Source: Cardinalis cardinalis | Lineage: Eukaryota > Chordata > Aves > Passeriformes > Cardinalidae | Assembly (NCBI GenBank): GCA_014549065.1 | Contig: JACDOX010000155.1 | Coordinates: 1,163,631-1,227,630 of the forward strand | Reading direction: 5' to 3' | Length of the DNA stretch: 64,000 nt | In this document: in pieces, positions 49,401 through 62,800 of the stretch | How positions within the stretch are numbered: the stretch's first letter is position 1 | Layout: every line of letters begins with the position of its first letter | Made by a program: the position numbers and the translations under genes | Notes under the pieces: model-generated | Told to the model about the DNA's origin: nothing | Databases searched by the model: none | The model's input: the letters and a program-made list of their open reading frames with translations, nothing else

Positions 49401-51235
49401 AAAGGTGGCCTTATAGCTATTTCTATGGGGTTATTTTAATATCACATTGAAAAAAAAGGTGTAATAGAAGATAGCAACAGTGAATAAGCAGTCTGGGAAG
49501 AAAAAAATATTTATGTGTTTACCAAGATCATAGGAATGGCATTAATTGCAGTAGGTACTGAAAGAGAGTTGGTTTTTTACCATCTCACTTCAACACAGGA
49601 ATCTGGTCTCAGCTACAGGAAAATACTTCTAAGATTGATTTATATAATCATTCTGGAATTGTCCTTCTTTGCTACCATTCTCCTGCATTTCTCATTAGCT
49701 GACACAGCCAGTGCCTCAGGACCAGCAAACCAGCGCTGTGTGATACTTGCTAAAACATTCACCACCAAATTTTAGAAGCTGCCNCTGCTGCTGGTGTGCC
49801 TGTGGTGGGGAGCAAGTCCCAGTTTGGGCTGGGCAGACCCCACTGAGGACATCCCAAGGCAAATGTCACACCTGGCACAGGTGATTTTCAGAGGCCAGGA
49901 ACAGCTAAGCTGCTGATCTCCCCTGGGAGGCTCCCTGGGAGGGCTGGTCTGCAGGATCCTGTCACGGGAATAGGGGCTCTCCAAGCCCAGCACCAGGTGG
50001 GGCAGATGCAAGCCCAGGGACCACCTCACCCTGAGACTTTTGTCTGCTACTCTTATTGGGCTAATAAAACAGTCCTCCTCAAACAGATGGGCTCTCTTTC
50101 CATCCAAACACAGGAGATAGCAAATACCTGACGTCTCCATGTCCTTCCACAACAAGGTGCTTCAGTTTGATTTTTCTACTCTAACAGATNGAGCACACAT
50201 GAAAATTTTGATGCAGTAGAAAATTGATGCAGTAGAAAAGAAGTCAGGATGTTTTTCTCTTTTCTAATCTGGGAATGCAGAAATACAAATCAGCAGCAGT
50301 GAGGCTTTTCTTCTTTAGGGATCCTTTTGTAAGGGACAGGGGATAGTGCTCAAGGTCGTTGGCTTTTCTGTTTTTGACGAAATTATTTGTCTGCTCTTAA
50401 ATTCAATGGGCAATTTCAGTAGCAGCCACTTCCAAAAGCCTAAATTTGGCAGTTTGTAATACTTAGTCAGTCTGTTGGGAAGGCAGCAATGTCCCTAAAA
50501 TACAGATATGGAATTAAAATATGGAGCAGAACAATGACTCTATTTGTCTCTTATATGGAGACACATACACAGAGATTACTCAGATGGAAAAAGGGATATA
50601 AGAAGAATCCCAGAAATGACAAGTGCACATTAAGCATCATCATGTTTTAGACTGAGATATTTCTTTGAGAAATTATTTGCAACTCGGAGCTGTACCTCTG
50701 CAGCACACACATGGCTTGGGTATGATGAGCAATTGGAGCAGAGATTAGCTGGAGACTCTAGCAGAGAAAAATGGGAGAAGGCTGATACATATCTATGTTC
50801 AAAGGTGATAATGTCACCCTGGCCCATCACAATTTCAGTAGGCTGATGGTGGAATTTAAGCCTCTCTCATATCGAGTGCACAAAGAGGTACATCTTGGCA
50901 GTATAACAAAAGCCAATGTGGGTGGCAAGGTAGCTGCAAATTTAAGCATGAATGCTCTGGATGTGGGGGCTTGCACCTGATTACCAGATGCTTCAAGCAG
51001 ATGGCCAGGGAGAGGAGAGAACAAGGCTCATGGTTGCTTTGATAGGGTTACAAAAAGGACCAAAACCAGGAAACAGAAAAAAAGAAAACTTCCCTGACTG
51101 CACAAGGCATCAGATCAACAGGGCCACTGAGACACAACACACTCTGCACCAGATTTGGGAGGTGAGTCCCACAATCAGGCTGGTGGTTCAATATCAGCAG
51201 CAAGACTCATTGAAATGGGGTTCAGGAGAGTGGGG
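46445..51235. other. Gene-free unique sequence
   Basis: No gene seen. A perfect 14-base palindrome, AGATGGTACCATCT, lies at 47,018-47,031 and carries an E-box-like CAGATGG on one side. A 15-base T run is at 48,373-48,387. A GC-moderate patch at about 49,780-50,030 gives unrecognised frames. Confidence 0.55.
50208..50239. repeat. 16-bp perfect tandem duplication
   Basis: TTGATGCAGTAGAAAA occurs twice in immediate succession without mismatch, so the duplication is probably recent. Confidence 0.95.
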
Positions 51236-51240
51236 CAAAA

Positions 51241-51241
51241 T

Positions 51242-51298
<57 letters not shown>

Positions 51299-51300
51299 TA
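51241..51300. repeat. (AT)n microsatellite
   Basis: About 60 bases of alternating A and T with two AC interruptions. It is likely to be length-variable and may extrude a cruciform. A 209-codon frame that spans it (50,952-51,581) owes its length partly to the repeat, which reads as Tyr-Ile, and is not credible as a gene. Confidence 0.97.
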
Positions 51301-51304
51301 CATT

Positions 51305-52735
51305 ACCACCATGCAGAATGGGGAGTGCTATTTCAATACAGGCTATTATGGGGCTTTCCACCTTGGAGGAGTTCCTCCACAGGAGGCTTTGCACTGAGGT
51401 ATCATTTAGTACATGTGGGAATCAATACAGGCTTTCTCTGGGGCTGGGACTGATGCTTGTAGGAATGCTTCCCTACAAGAGTCAGAAGTGCCAGAGCTCA
51501 CTAAAAAAAACCCAAACCCACAAAAAAAGCATTACAAAGGAAAAATCAAAAAGCTCATTCTGTTCAGTGGCAAGGTTTTGAGAAACAGCATTTCAGCTTC
51601 ACACAACAGAGTACAAATTGGAGAATTTGACTCTACTTTACCCTGATGAGTAACCAGACAAATTTCAGCTGAGTAATCCCCCTCAATGACTTGAGCAGCA
51701 TTTGTGTAATGGGATGCCTGCTCCTGCCTCAGGACCATCTGATCTGGCACTGTCAAAACACATTTCTGGTTGGAACAGGGGACAGGGCCCCTCCAAAGAC
51801 AGCCACGAGCCTTCCTGCCCTGATGTCCCCATGGGCACAGTGAGGGAGAGGCTTACAGAGCTGGTGTGAACCGTGGGTAACCAGTGACCTGAAATCATTA
51901 AAAATCTGTGTTCATCACATTTCTCAGGAGGAGGTGGCTTCAGCTGAGCTTCTTGGCTAACCTCCCACTCTGATCACCGCACCCTGCCAGCTCCACTGCC
52001 CTGTGTCCTTTTGGTTTAGTATTTTATTCTCCATAATTGCATCATTCCTTCCTGGTATTTCTGAGGAGCACACAGGATGGAGGGCAAGGCTCTCTGAGGG
52101 CACCACCAGCCATCAAAATGGTTCTTGCACACCTGAGCACTACAGGAACATATGGCAAAGACAGAAACATGTCACCAAGCACCCAAATACAGCATCCAGC
52201 TAACACAATCCCCATGGACCTGCAAGGCAGTGGGCTCAGGTCCTCATTCAGAAACACAACTTCTTAATCATGCTGCCAGCCTCACAAACCTGCATCTACA
52301 CCAGGATAATGAATGTTTCACTGGTTATTGCAGTTTAAAATACCTAATGGGCTGCAGTGGAAGCACAGAGCTGAAGTTAGGAGTGATGTAAGGGGGTGGC
52401 ACATTGCCTTCATGACTGCTGAGCCCAAAAGCCCCATCTTTCATCTTCCTGGTGGTGGCAAGCCATGACCAAGAGGCTTGGTGCCTCCAGGAAGGGATGT
52501 ACAGACCCTCTCTGAGAAGGCTCACAGCAGGAACTGCCAGCCCCTCTATCAGAAATATCCAGAGAGAGGGTTCACTAAATTCCTTACCCCACCCCAGCCA
52601 TGGGGATGCTTTATTTGCAATCTGACAGCCAAGCAGGTCCCTTTCTGGGGGACAGTCCCCTCTGGCTCCCCACACTGCCNGTGGCACTCAGGAGGAGGCA
52701 GAAAGGGTGACAAGGAGGGAAGAAAGGAGAATCTC
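51305..52735. other. Gene-free unique sequence
   Basis: Mixed composition with GC-moderate patches at about 51,780-51,870 and 52,390-52,740. Frames on both strands are short and unrecognised. No transposable element seen. Confidence 0.55.
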
Positions 52736-52749
52736 ACTGGCTGTGGCCT

Positions 52750-53180
52750 CTCCTCCTCAGCGTGTTAATCATTACAGCTCATCCGCTCAGCACCACTTTT
52801 TCCTTCTGCACAAATAATTAAGAAACACCTGTGTTCTTTTCATTCAATAACACACGTTTCAGAGAAAGCCTCTCTTTTAAGCTTAGATTATTTTCTGTGA
52901 CCACGATTCAGCTGACAAAATAACAATGACTCACTTTGCCAAGGACTNAGAGGCTGTCAACTCTACATTAAAAATAAAAATATCAAATAAATATTATTGA
53001 AAATAAAGAAAGAAGCCACCTTAACATTTATCTCCTTCAAAATGGCCGGTGCCCCCATGCAACTTTGAAATCTGAATAAACTCCTGGAGGTGACTCTTTG
53101 CCAACATTCGTGCCTATGCCAGCTTTCTCACAAACGAACAGCTTGTATCTCCATGAAAACCAATGGATGGAACAAATTGT
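52750..53180. promoter_or_regulatory. Weak candidate conserved non-coding element
   Basis: Repeat-free AT-rich sequence with retained CpGs and homeodomain or bZIP-like sites (TTAATCATTA near 52,765, AATAATTAAG near 52,813, ATGACTCA near 52,926, an AP-1 consensus). No coding frame. The look suggests a regulatory element, but the evidence is thin. Confidence 0.25.
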
Positions 53181-53189
53181 ATTAAATTA

Positions 53190-56100
53190 TGTAAAATGAT
53201 ACTAAAGAGCACACTCTACCANTAAAAAAAAATATATTTAAAAATTGGAAAATCTTGTTTTTATAAATTTGAGAAAATTGTAAAACATAATTGGGGGGAG
53301 AATGTTACATTTTTATTATACTTAAAGGGATGTCATGTGGATTTAAGCAGGAAATGAGATTTATTCTCTCATAGGTCAGACGCACATAATTCTTTGGTGC
53401 CGTTGACACCTGTGAGTTATTTAGCCTTCCTCATACTTTAGCATGTAGAGAAATCCCATCTCTATGAAGCTGAGCATAGCCCTGTGACAGTCTCAAATTG
53501 TCCCTCCCCATCACACTGTAGGAGCTGTCAGTGCACATTATATATCCAAATTTCTTTCTACTTCTCAGACACCCTTTCTGGAGGGGGTGGGGGATGCAAA
53601 TAACAGTAATTAGCAGCAAATTTACTGTATCTTCAGAAAATTATTAAGGATATTTTCAGCACCTATTGGAGACTTATAATTTAAATATCCTGATATGTCC
53701 ATGCAAAGAACATTCCAGTAACTTTGCCTGAAATGGGTTTTAAATTGATGATTTCCAAGCATGAGTCAGTTAATCATGAACAAAAAGATCTGACTATTTC
53801 TGTATCTGGGGTGGTGGAGAGGGTGAGGGTGTGAGAGCTTTTGGCTGGCTTGAGGCTTTAAAGGACATTCTACTGACAAAGAATAGGGAGACAAAATTCA
53901 GGGCATTGTTCTGACAGCCCACAGGGAGCCCCCTGGCACCCCAGCCTCATGCAGGGCTGGGCCCACAGGTTGGAGGCAGATTTTAGAAAACAAGTTCATG
54001 CCTGTGATGGCAGCAGGACCTGGCTCTGGGCTGGTGGCTCCTGGTGGAGTCCCTCTGCTGCAGGCAGAGACAGAACATCCTCTGGGGCCAGGGGAGGTGG
54101 TCAGGGGGTCAGCGCCCAGGTGCATCCCTCACCTGCCTGGATCCACTGACAGGGCCAAGAAATTAAAAAGTCTGCTGTGGCTTATCCTGTCTTCAATCAA
54201 AGAGCCANAGCACCAGTAATCCAGTTTTAAAAGAAAGAGGTTTTTCTGCGTGTGCCTAATTTTTAATTCCCCCCAACCCCAATCTCTTTTTCTGTTTTCT
54301 CTGCCCCTCCCCCCTCCATTGCAAGGCCCTGAAATGCAGACTCATGATTCTTGCCAGCAACAGATAGATAATTTATTCTACAACTGCATTAACTCAGCGT
54401 ATGTCTAAACCTTCCTAACCTAACTCTGGAGGACTCTGCCACATGACTGAGGGTTAGCTTGAACTCTCAGTTCTGCCACATTGCTCTCCACTGGAGATCT
54501 TTGCAATCCTAAAAAAAAACCCTAAAAATAATAAAAAAAAAAAACTTCTGCAGCCAGTAAAGCACATACAAGAACTGCTCAGCAGGACAAATGAGCATTG
54601 TAGCTTCCATAGTCACATACACCACAGGGAGCCCCAACTAATTTCCACTCTCAATAGAGCTTATACAGACCTGGAAGCTTAAAATTGTTCCCGTCTTTCC
54701 AATGAATAACAGTGGGATCCTGTAAAAAAGACACTCCTTTCCTGAAAGGCAAGAGCAATTTGAAGGCCTGGGGGCTGCACGGGGAGAAGTTGCTCTGCCC
54801 TTTACCCTACAGCTACAGGGTAACTGGCAAAACCAAATACACCAAATAAACCACATGGGCTTCCCTGACCAACCACTGCCTGGAATCCACCTCCACTGCC
54901 AGCAAAAGAGCACCTGAGACTTGTAAATCATGGCAGCTGAGGCCAGCACTGCCTTCTGGAAAAGGACAGTGTGGTTGCTATTTTTGGAAACAGGTAGAGC
55001 TTAAGAGCTGGCTCTGAAGGGTTAATGCTTGGACTTGACAAATTTCCCTGTCTCAGTGATCCAGTCACCACCACAGCCTACCCTCGTGACTCACAACAGC
55101 TGGAGCTGCTAAACTGGCAGCATCACAGTGTGGCATCAGGAAATTTAAGATGAAAAACCATATANAATATGCTAGAAATCCTAATAAATTCTGGAAACTG
55201 TAGACATGTAAATCTCCAAGCACTAAAAAAGCATCCTGCTAGAGAAACTATTTTTAAAAAAGGCTATTAGGAGGTGTGAAAGCGAAGCTGTCTATTATGT
55301 TTCTAAAGAAAGGCACCAAATGCTTATTTTTCATCCCACTGAATTGTGAGTGCCCGTTTTTGACAGACAGTTAGCACAAGGTCACTGCCAGTCAGCGGGC
55401 TCCCGGCCAGCAGAGCCTCCCGGACATCAGAGGGCCCAGACACTTGGGGAGAAAATTCAACTTGCTGCAACAACGCTGCTTTAGATCATGAATGAAACCT
55501 GATCCCAGAGAGTGCTGCTCTCTGGGTTTCTCTTCCATACCTTTTCTTATGCAGTGGGATAATTTGATTTTTTTTTTTTCATCATCTAAATCCAGCAGCT
55601 CCTCTACTTACATGGTATTTTTTTAATGGGGTAAATTGAGGGAATAAAGTATAATAATAAAAATAAAGAGATGGGGAAAATATTTCCTTCTCTGTGTGGC
55701 TCCCACTGCAGACAATGCAAATCNCACACCACATGTTTGCAGGGAAATCAGAGCACACTCAAGGCTAGAAGTGAAATTCGTCTCATCTAAATGATTAAAC
55801 TAGTAACAGTTATAAACAAAGAGCTTTTTATCCCACTGATTTCAGGATGGGTTAGTGCTTTTCTCCAAACAGTCTTCAAATANTTTATGCTAACCAAAAT
55901 ATCCCTCCAAAAACAGAGCCTTGCAGTGACCAAATAAACAAGAAGATTATCCCAAGGGGGAGATGGCAGCACACGAGGGGAATCCAAACTTTGTGGGGCT
56001 GTGCTGAGATCCTGACAAACCCAGCAAGCTCCACAGTCACAATTTTATCTATGCAAAAGTTCTTATTAATGTCAAACCTGCAGCAAAAATGGTGCACCCA

Positions 56101-56800
56101 GAAGTCCCTTCCTTCTGCTTCAATTCCTGTGATTTCAGCCAAAGTGCTCTCAGTTTTTTTCTTATTGTACTTTACTATAAACACTTGGGTTTGCATATTT
56201 ATTTATTTATAAATCTAGAAGGAATGAGAAAGCAGTTATCAAAGAAGATAGAGGACTCCATGGTCCAATTTCATCTTTATCAGTTGTCCATAAGCCCCTC
56301 AGCTGTCCACAAACCAGCAATCCCAAATCCTCATGCCTTCTCCTTCCTGCAGGTATGAGCACACCTCGACCTTTACTAACTATCCAATACACCCTTCCCC
56401 AGGTGCCAGGAGGACATTTCCTGTCTCATGTCAAAAGCTGCTCACAGAGTTCAGGAATCAGACTCACAGTCCGTAGCAAAACTGCAGCAACATCCTTAAT
56501 TTGCTTTCACATCGGATTCTTTTTTTTTTTAATATTAAAGACATATTTCATCATTACGATCTACATTTCCATTCACACATCTTTTTCATTATTTTTTATC
56601 AGCTAATCTAAAATGATACACCAAGTGCTACCTAAAGAGCCAGTTTAATATTAGTTCTTAGAAGGAAAAGATCTGACTCTGATTTTGCTCAGAACTCGCT
56701 TCCATGAAGCTGTTGGAGTCACACTGGCTGAAAAGTGATGTAAATAAGAGCAGGATCAGCTTACAGGTGTTAGGCAGCAGAGTAAAAGAATGCATTCATA
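53190..56800. other. Gene-free unique sequence
   Basis: No gene seen. A GC-moderate patch at about 53,910-54,150 gives unrecognised frames. A perfect 9-base-arm hairpin (CCCAGAGAG, loop TGCTG, CTCTCTGGG) lies at 55,504-55,526; it is too short alone for a microRNA precursor. T runs occur at 55,568-55,579 and 56,520-56,530, and a TATT tract at about 56,195-56,211. Confidence 0.55.
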
Positions 56801-56809
56801 TAAAATCTT

Positions 56810-56833
56810 ACAGGTATAGCACTCTATACCTGT
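56810..56833. repeat. Perfect hairpin with 10-base arms
   Basis: ACAGGTATAG, spacer CACT, CTATACCTGT. The arms are perfectly complementary. About half of one such event is expected by chance in 64 kb, so this is mildly notable only. No transposon termini or RNA gene context is seen around it. Confidence 0.9.
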
Positions 56834-56839
56834 GATGGA

Positions 56840-59800
56840 AGTGCTATTTAAGCCCACAGCAGTTAAATGAACAAAAGAATGCCTTTAAAAAAANATATTT
56901 ATGTCATTACAAAACACCATGGGAACAATTGCCTTCTCTCCCAAATGTTGCCTGAAAAATCCAGAGTACTTGGACTAATAAGGACCTTTTCCAAATTCAG
57001 TGCTTCTAAAAATATGAGGTCTATCATAAAAACATTTATACAGGTGATACACAGTTTTTTCATCAGACTTTTATGCAAGAAATTGGGCTTGCATATTACA
57101 CATTATTCAAAAAGAATAATTAAAGTCCTACATGGACACGTATCTGCCTCAGGGCAGACCTTTTATGTTGTTTTGCATTCCATGTGTCACTCAAAAGAAT
57201 TGCAACTGGGAAATGATGTTGAACTAAAATAAGACAAGAACACATTGACTAAAATTATACCCTGTCCAATTTGCTGACACCCCTTTAGACATCTTGCCAT
57301 GATTGCTCTGGTGCAACCACTGTTCTGTGTATGGGTGACATTTAAACTGAGCATAGTTGTACACTGAAATCAAATAAAGGATTTGAGGACTTTTTTTTTC
57401 TTCTCCTTTTTGATACTGAAAAGTACGTGGTATTTGAAGGCAGAAGGAAAAGGACATACTTTGAGCAGTGATCTGCTTTTGTTATCCTGTCTAGGAAAAG
57501 CATTGTTGGATTTCTACAATTAATATATTTGTGTGAGAATAATCAGATTAGGAGCTTGAACCTTCAGCTCTCATGTGCCCAAAACTCCTACGGAAGTTCA
57601 TGGGGGGGGTTCAGCTCATGAGGATAACAGGGCTGAGCCTTTATTCTGTAAAACCAGGTTTGCTCAAGGCCTGACAAGTGAACACATTGAAGTGGCCCAT
57701 TCTTTGTGAGGTTTGCCTGGTTCCACAGGCTGTGGCCCTGGAGGCTGAGAGGGTGCATAGCAGCCCTTTCTGGGGGTCCCCCCATCCCACCCCAGCCCCT
57801 GCCCTCCCAGCAGCTGCTCAGAAAGACAGGAGCACAGGATGAAAACCCAGGGATTCTTATGATACATTAGAGCTTTTTTAAACCACTTAGAGCTAAATTT
57901 AACACATCCTCTGCATGCTACCCATCCCACCTTTCCTTCCCACCTCTAGCCTTCTCTTCGGCTGTTTTGTTTTCTCTTTCATTTCACTCACTTCCTTAAT
58001 TAAGTTGATAATGTAATTATGTCACAGCTGTAGCATCCTCCTCTTGCAGAGGTGGCTGGATTTCTGTAACTTCAGCCTGTTTGATGATTGAGTGATAGAT
58101 ACAGAGATAATTGTAACTTCTCAGAAATCTTATAAATAAGTTGTAAAAGGAAGGCGCTGGCTACAGCACGAGGGGGACTAATGNTTGGTATCAAGTGGGT
58201 CTTGCTTGCTTTCTGTGGAAAGTCAGAGCTATGCAGGAGAAGGGAAGCAGCAGGGAATGAGGGTTTTTAACACAGAATTCTTAAGTGCTGGGAGAGGGAA
58301 AGCACTTCAGTAGGGGAAGGGAAAGAGACCTTCATATTTCAGTAATTGTCAAGGCAGAGGAAAGAANGCAGCCAGTTCAGTAAAATCTCAGCATCACAAC
58401 CCTCCCCTCCTCACAAAAATACATAAATGTGTTACACAGAGCTACTGTACATCTCAAATGGAAAAACCTGATACTCTCAGCAAAGGGTTCAAGCTAATTT
58501 GACAGATAACCTGTAATCAATATATTTGCCTTCCTATTTTGCTAAAGCATAGAATTTCCTGTGATGTACTTGATATATGACTCTTGGTAATGAAAGAATA
58601 CTACCCCTGACCTTTTATTACATATGGAAATATTAAAGTGTTTTACATCAACACATCATGGCATATTAATAGGAGACAATCTAGGAGAACAGTTAACTGA
58701 GAAGAGGAAAAAGCTTCATCAACTACTCCAGTTTCCAGAAGAGGATCAGAAGTACTTGCCCGTATGAACAAACAAAACATATCTACTGGGAAATGTAAAC
58801 AGAGTCGGTGTGAATCATGAGACCCATCATGTTTTGGAGCAAATCTGCAAGCACATGCATATTCCACAAATAAAATCTATTAGCAAGAGGTCAAGGTTGC
58901 ACACTGAAGCAAGTAAAGAGCTAAAACTTGGCCTATCTTCTTTTGACATTGGCTTGCTCGCTTCTTCTCTCTTCATGTGCTACCACTCTGCTATTCTTGA
59001 TATTCCTCATCTTTCAGCATGCACTTAGGAGACTCTTACATGGAAAACAAAGTTTTTCTCATCATGTCTACATGTGCAGCACAGCCTGCCTTCCCTTCCA
59101 AGTGCTGGGGGATGGTTACTAAAAATACCGCTCTCGAAACATTACCATGCACACACCAAACTTTGATCTTCCAAGCTTTTTCTACATCAGCTTTAAGGCT
59201 ACAATCTTCATTGATGCCTGTATATATTTCAGTTGAAAGGAGAGAAGTGGGGTGTCTTTCTCTGGCACATCTGATATTCTGCACAGATTTTGTCACACGC
59301 AGCANGTTCACAAAATTTTGTGAAGCTTTTTACAGAGCGTGCTCTCCCAAGGAGTGAGATGCTTTTGCTATTTAGCATCCAGTAGGGCCAGCATTAAAAT
59401 AAAGCAGATTCTCCTGACCTGACAGGATACCTCTCTGCTGGTACCAGGTCTCCAAGGGATCAAAGGCATCCACCTTGGAGATACCTTCAGTCTGCCTTTC
59501 ATCTGCCTCAGATTTCTCCACCAGCAGAAAATCTCTAGGTTTGCACAGCTGCGGGCCAGGTACAGCCAAAAGTTTTACCAGGATCTCTGACCATCTTGGG
59601 TCTGACATGTGGTCAAGTCACAAATCAGGCCCTGAGATACCCACACTGCTAACACAGCTGTCTCTCTCTAAAGAACATTATAGGAGTGGTTATTCTTAAA
59701 TTTTCCAACACAGAAAAGAGATGCTCAGGTGCTGCAAATTCTACAGCTTTAGGGAAAGAGTGGGAACAGGATCACACCTAGTGTTGTTTCAATTTTATGG

Positions 59801-62800
59801 TAAAGATGACTTCTAGCAGGACTCTGTAACCAACTGAGGTGCAGAGCTGCTGGTGGGCACTTCCTACCTTTTTCAGACACATCTACTTTTGTCCATTTGT
59901 CTGTTCAGCCAAAGAACAAGCCAAGTATCAAAGACAAGTGCATTGACTCCACTGCCTTTGGTGGACACTGTTTCTGATAATGCAATCACTCTAAATTCAT
60001 GTGAACAAGCAAGGTCCAGAAGNCACTTTGAGAACTTTTAAGCCCTCTCAGGACAATACTGTTGGTCAAGCTTCACAGCTNTAGACAGAATGGGCACCTC
60101 ATTGCCATCTCCATGTCACCACAGCTTTAAGGCTGTGTTTACCCTGCCTCACTTAGGTCTCTCTCATCTTTAAAAAGGAGAAGTAGAGAGGGAAAGAGAA
60201 AAACACCAAAATNTCCCTCTATAATGCCCAAAGTGTGATAACCTGCTGTGGTCAAAGTTAACAGAGAAACCATGAAAAACTTCAGGTCATTTTCACATGA
60301 CTGCATTAGACAGAGAGAGTTCCTTAAAATGATTGCAAGCTCAATCTTTTTGATATTTCAGGGATTCCTGTGTGGACTGAGATGGAGGCAGTTGTGCAGC
60401 CCTTTGGAGTGGAGGGGAAACTGTGCCCTCTACCATGCAGGCAAACCAAAAAGTGAGTGATGCAGTTTTCATGGGAGGCTCCATTACCAANTGCCTAAAG
60501 AACCTTCTTATTATTATGAAATGGAAATTATTTGTAAAGAAGGGTTAAAAGTCACATGCAGGCATTCACTGGGAATTACTGACATAGGTATGACATAGAA
60601 GATAGCCAATCAAAAAGCAATTTTATAAACATTGTTATTAAATAGTATGGTAATTACTTTAAGTACTGGAGGAATGTCAGGGTCATATGAGAGTTTTGTT
60701 GGTGTCATAGTTTTTTATCTGACACTTAGGGTATCAATGACACTTAGTATATTTATTCTGAAATGTGAGCTCTGTCGCCAGCCTAGAAGCTAATTCACAT
60801 ACCACCCCATACTTATACAGAAATAATTTCTGATTTTTATTTCATTCACTAAGTATCCAGCAATGCAAGCGTCAAAGCTCTCCACACATAAAAGTATGGA
60901 AGTAATTAGGGATTATGTGGTAAGTGTACAAACATAGTTTATATTACTGTGTATTAGAAAGGACCCCTTTTATAGCTGCCTTTGTCAATTTGACAGAGCA
61001 AAGGGTTTTAATGTACTGTAATAAGAAATGTAAGAGGGGGCAAAGGACAGAGTGGCTGTGATGCCTGTTTGTAAACTGCCTGGCCCTGAGGTCCTCCCTC
61101 TCTCCTACTCACCCATGCTCCACGCTTATTCTATGGTCATATACATTTTAACTGAGTTAATAGCAGGCTGGTGGGGGCAGAGGCTGGGGGACATCCCTTA
61201 AATGCACGTTGTCAGCTGCCTCCAGAGCTTATAGCAATGCTGCTCAAAGACAGTATGGTACACATGATCAGCAGCAAAACTTACATGATAAAACATCTTA
61301 CAAAAATATTTTATTTTTGCCCTAGGCCACAATTCCACTCAGGATCAGGTGACTGACTGAAATAAATAAATAAATGTAAAAACTGCCTATGAGGTGAACA
61401 GACAGGCAGGGTGACATCCCAGGCAAGCCCCTGAGCTGACATTTTACGAGCCTGAAATTTGTAACGGGGGTTCCTGTGGCTTTGTGGTGGATTTGTTCCA
61501 CACCTGTTCCCCATCAGGAGCAGAGAGAGCCCTGAGAGGGTGCACAGCCCAGCTTGGAACACCTCACCCCAACCAAGGCCCTACCCTGCTCCCTCCCTCT
61601 AATGAGGAACAGGTCTGGTACAAATGCTCCTGCAGCCTCCCCACGTCCTCCACGGGGGCAAGGNGAAGCATGGAGGGATATGAAGTGTTATTTACTACTC
61701 AGAAGGCCAACAGCATCCTCCACTTCACATGTAATAGATGGCAGTGGTGCCTCGCAGCAAGGAGTTCTGAGTGTAAATTGTAACATGAAATATATGCTAC
61801 CTGGTAATGTCCCTGTCACACTCTGGGAACTTCAGCTCAATTAAAAAAAGAAATCAGCTGACATTGATAAAATGCTATTTTTGGTGTAAATGAAAGGAAA
61901 AGTATACCAACACAGATGTAGTGCAGTTTTAAAGCAAACCCAAAGGGAGCAAAAAAAGTGGGAAAATGAAGGACCACAGCATATGCTTCAGAAATGGATA
62001 TACACATAAAACACAAGTGCCCATTTTGAAAGATGTAGGATAACTGCACGGCATTGTGTTCAAACCTCTCTGTGCTGTGAGCAGAGTGGGCACCTCTCAT
62101 CCCCCCACAGCCACCCCTCTGCCAGCCAGCCCCACTCCTGCCTGCAGCTTGTGCTACCCCACCAAGGGAGCTGTGCCAAAATCTGCTGGTAGGGAGCACT
62201 GGTCAGAGCTCGACTGGCAACCCAGCACTGGAGCTCCAAAATATTTTACCACAGAGGCAAACTGGCACAGAGCTGCCCTTGCCACCCACAGCTGCTCACT
62301 CTGTCCTGTGGCATGGAAAGCTCTGTCACAGCTGGACAGGGAACTGCAAAGGGCTCTTGCATTTTTCTTTTATGCTAGGTTCATCCCCAAGATCTAGTGC
62401 AGTGCACAGCCTAATACCTGGAATAAAAATAAGGCCTCGCTGCAAATGTGAAAAATCACATCTTACTGTGATTTATGCAGTAGATAATAAGTTCTGGCTG
62501 CAGATTGACTGAATTGGTGGTCCCACATTAAATCTCTAATCTGAAGCATGCAGAGGCTTCTCAGCAGAAGTTTGCACTGTGGCATAAGTACTTGCTAGGA
62601 AAGTAAATAATCCAAAAGGCAACTATTTCCAGAAACAACATTAAACAAATCAGTATTTCCTGATGCTCTGGAAACACAATAATTTAATGTGTTGATAGTT
62701 GCTTGGCACTTTGGAAACCCAGGAAACTGAGTTAGCCCTTCTGCAAGGGGGGTTAGCAGTTTTAGTCTTAGAGTTCTGATACCCTGGAAGCTCTGGCTGC

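Noticed and set aside
50795..50980. Short plus-strand frame with protein-like composition
   Set aside because: Only 61 codons, no recognisable family, no clear splice sites. I could not support it as an exon without homology data.
50952..51581. 209-codon plus-strand frame
   Set aside because: It is lengthened by the AT microsatellite (Tyr-Ile tract). No domain, and no support on either side.
55504..55526. Perfect hairpin considered as a microRNA precursor
   Set aside because: The stem is only 9 base pairs and does not extend beyond a bulge. MicroRNA precursors need about 25 or more paired positions.
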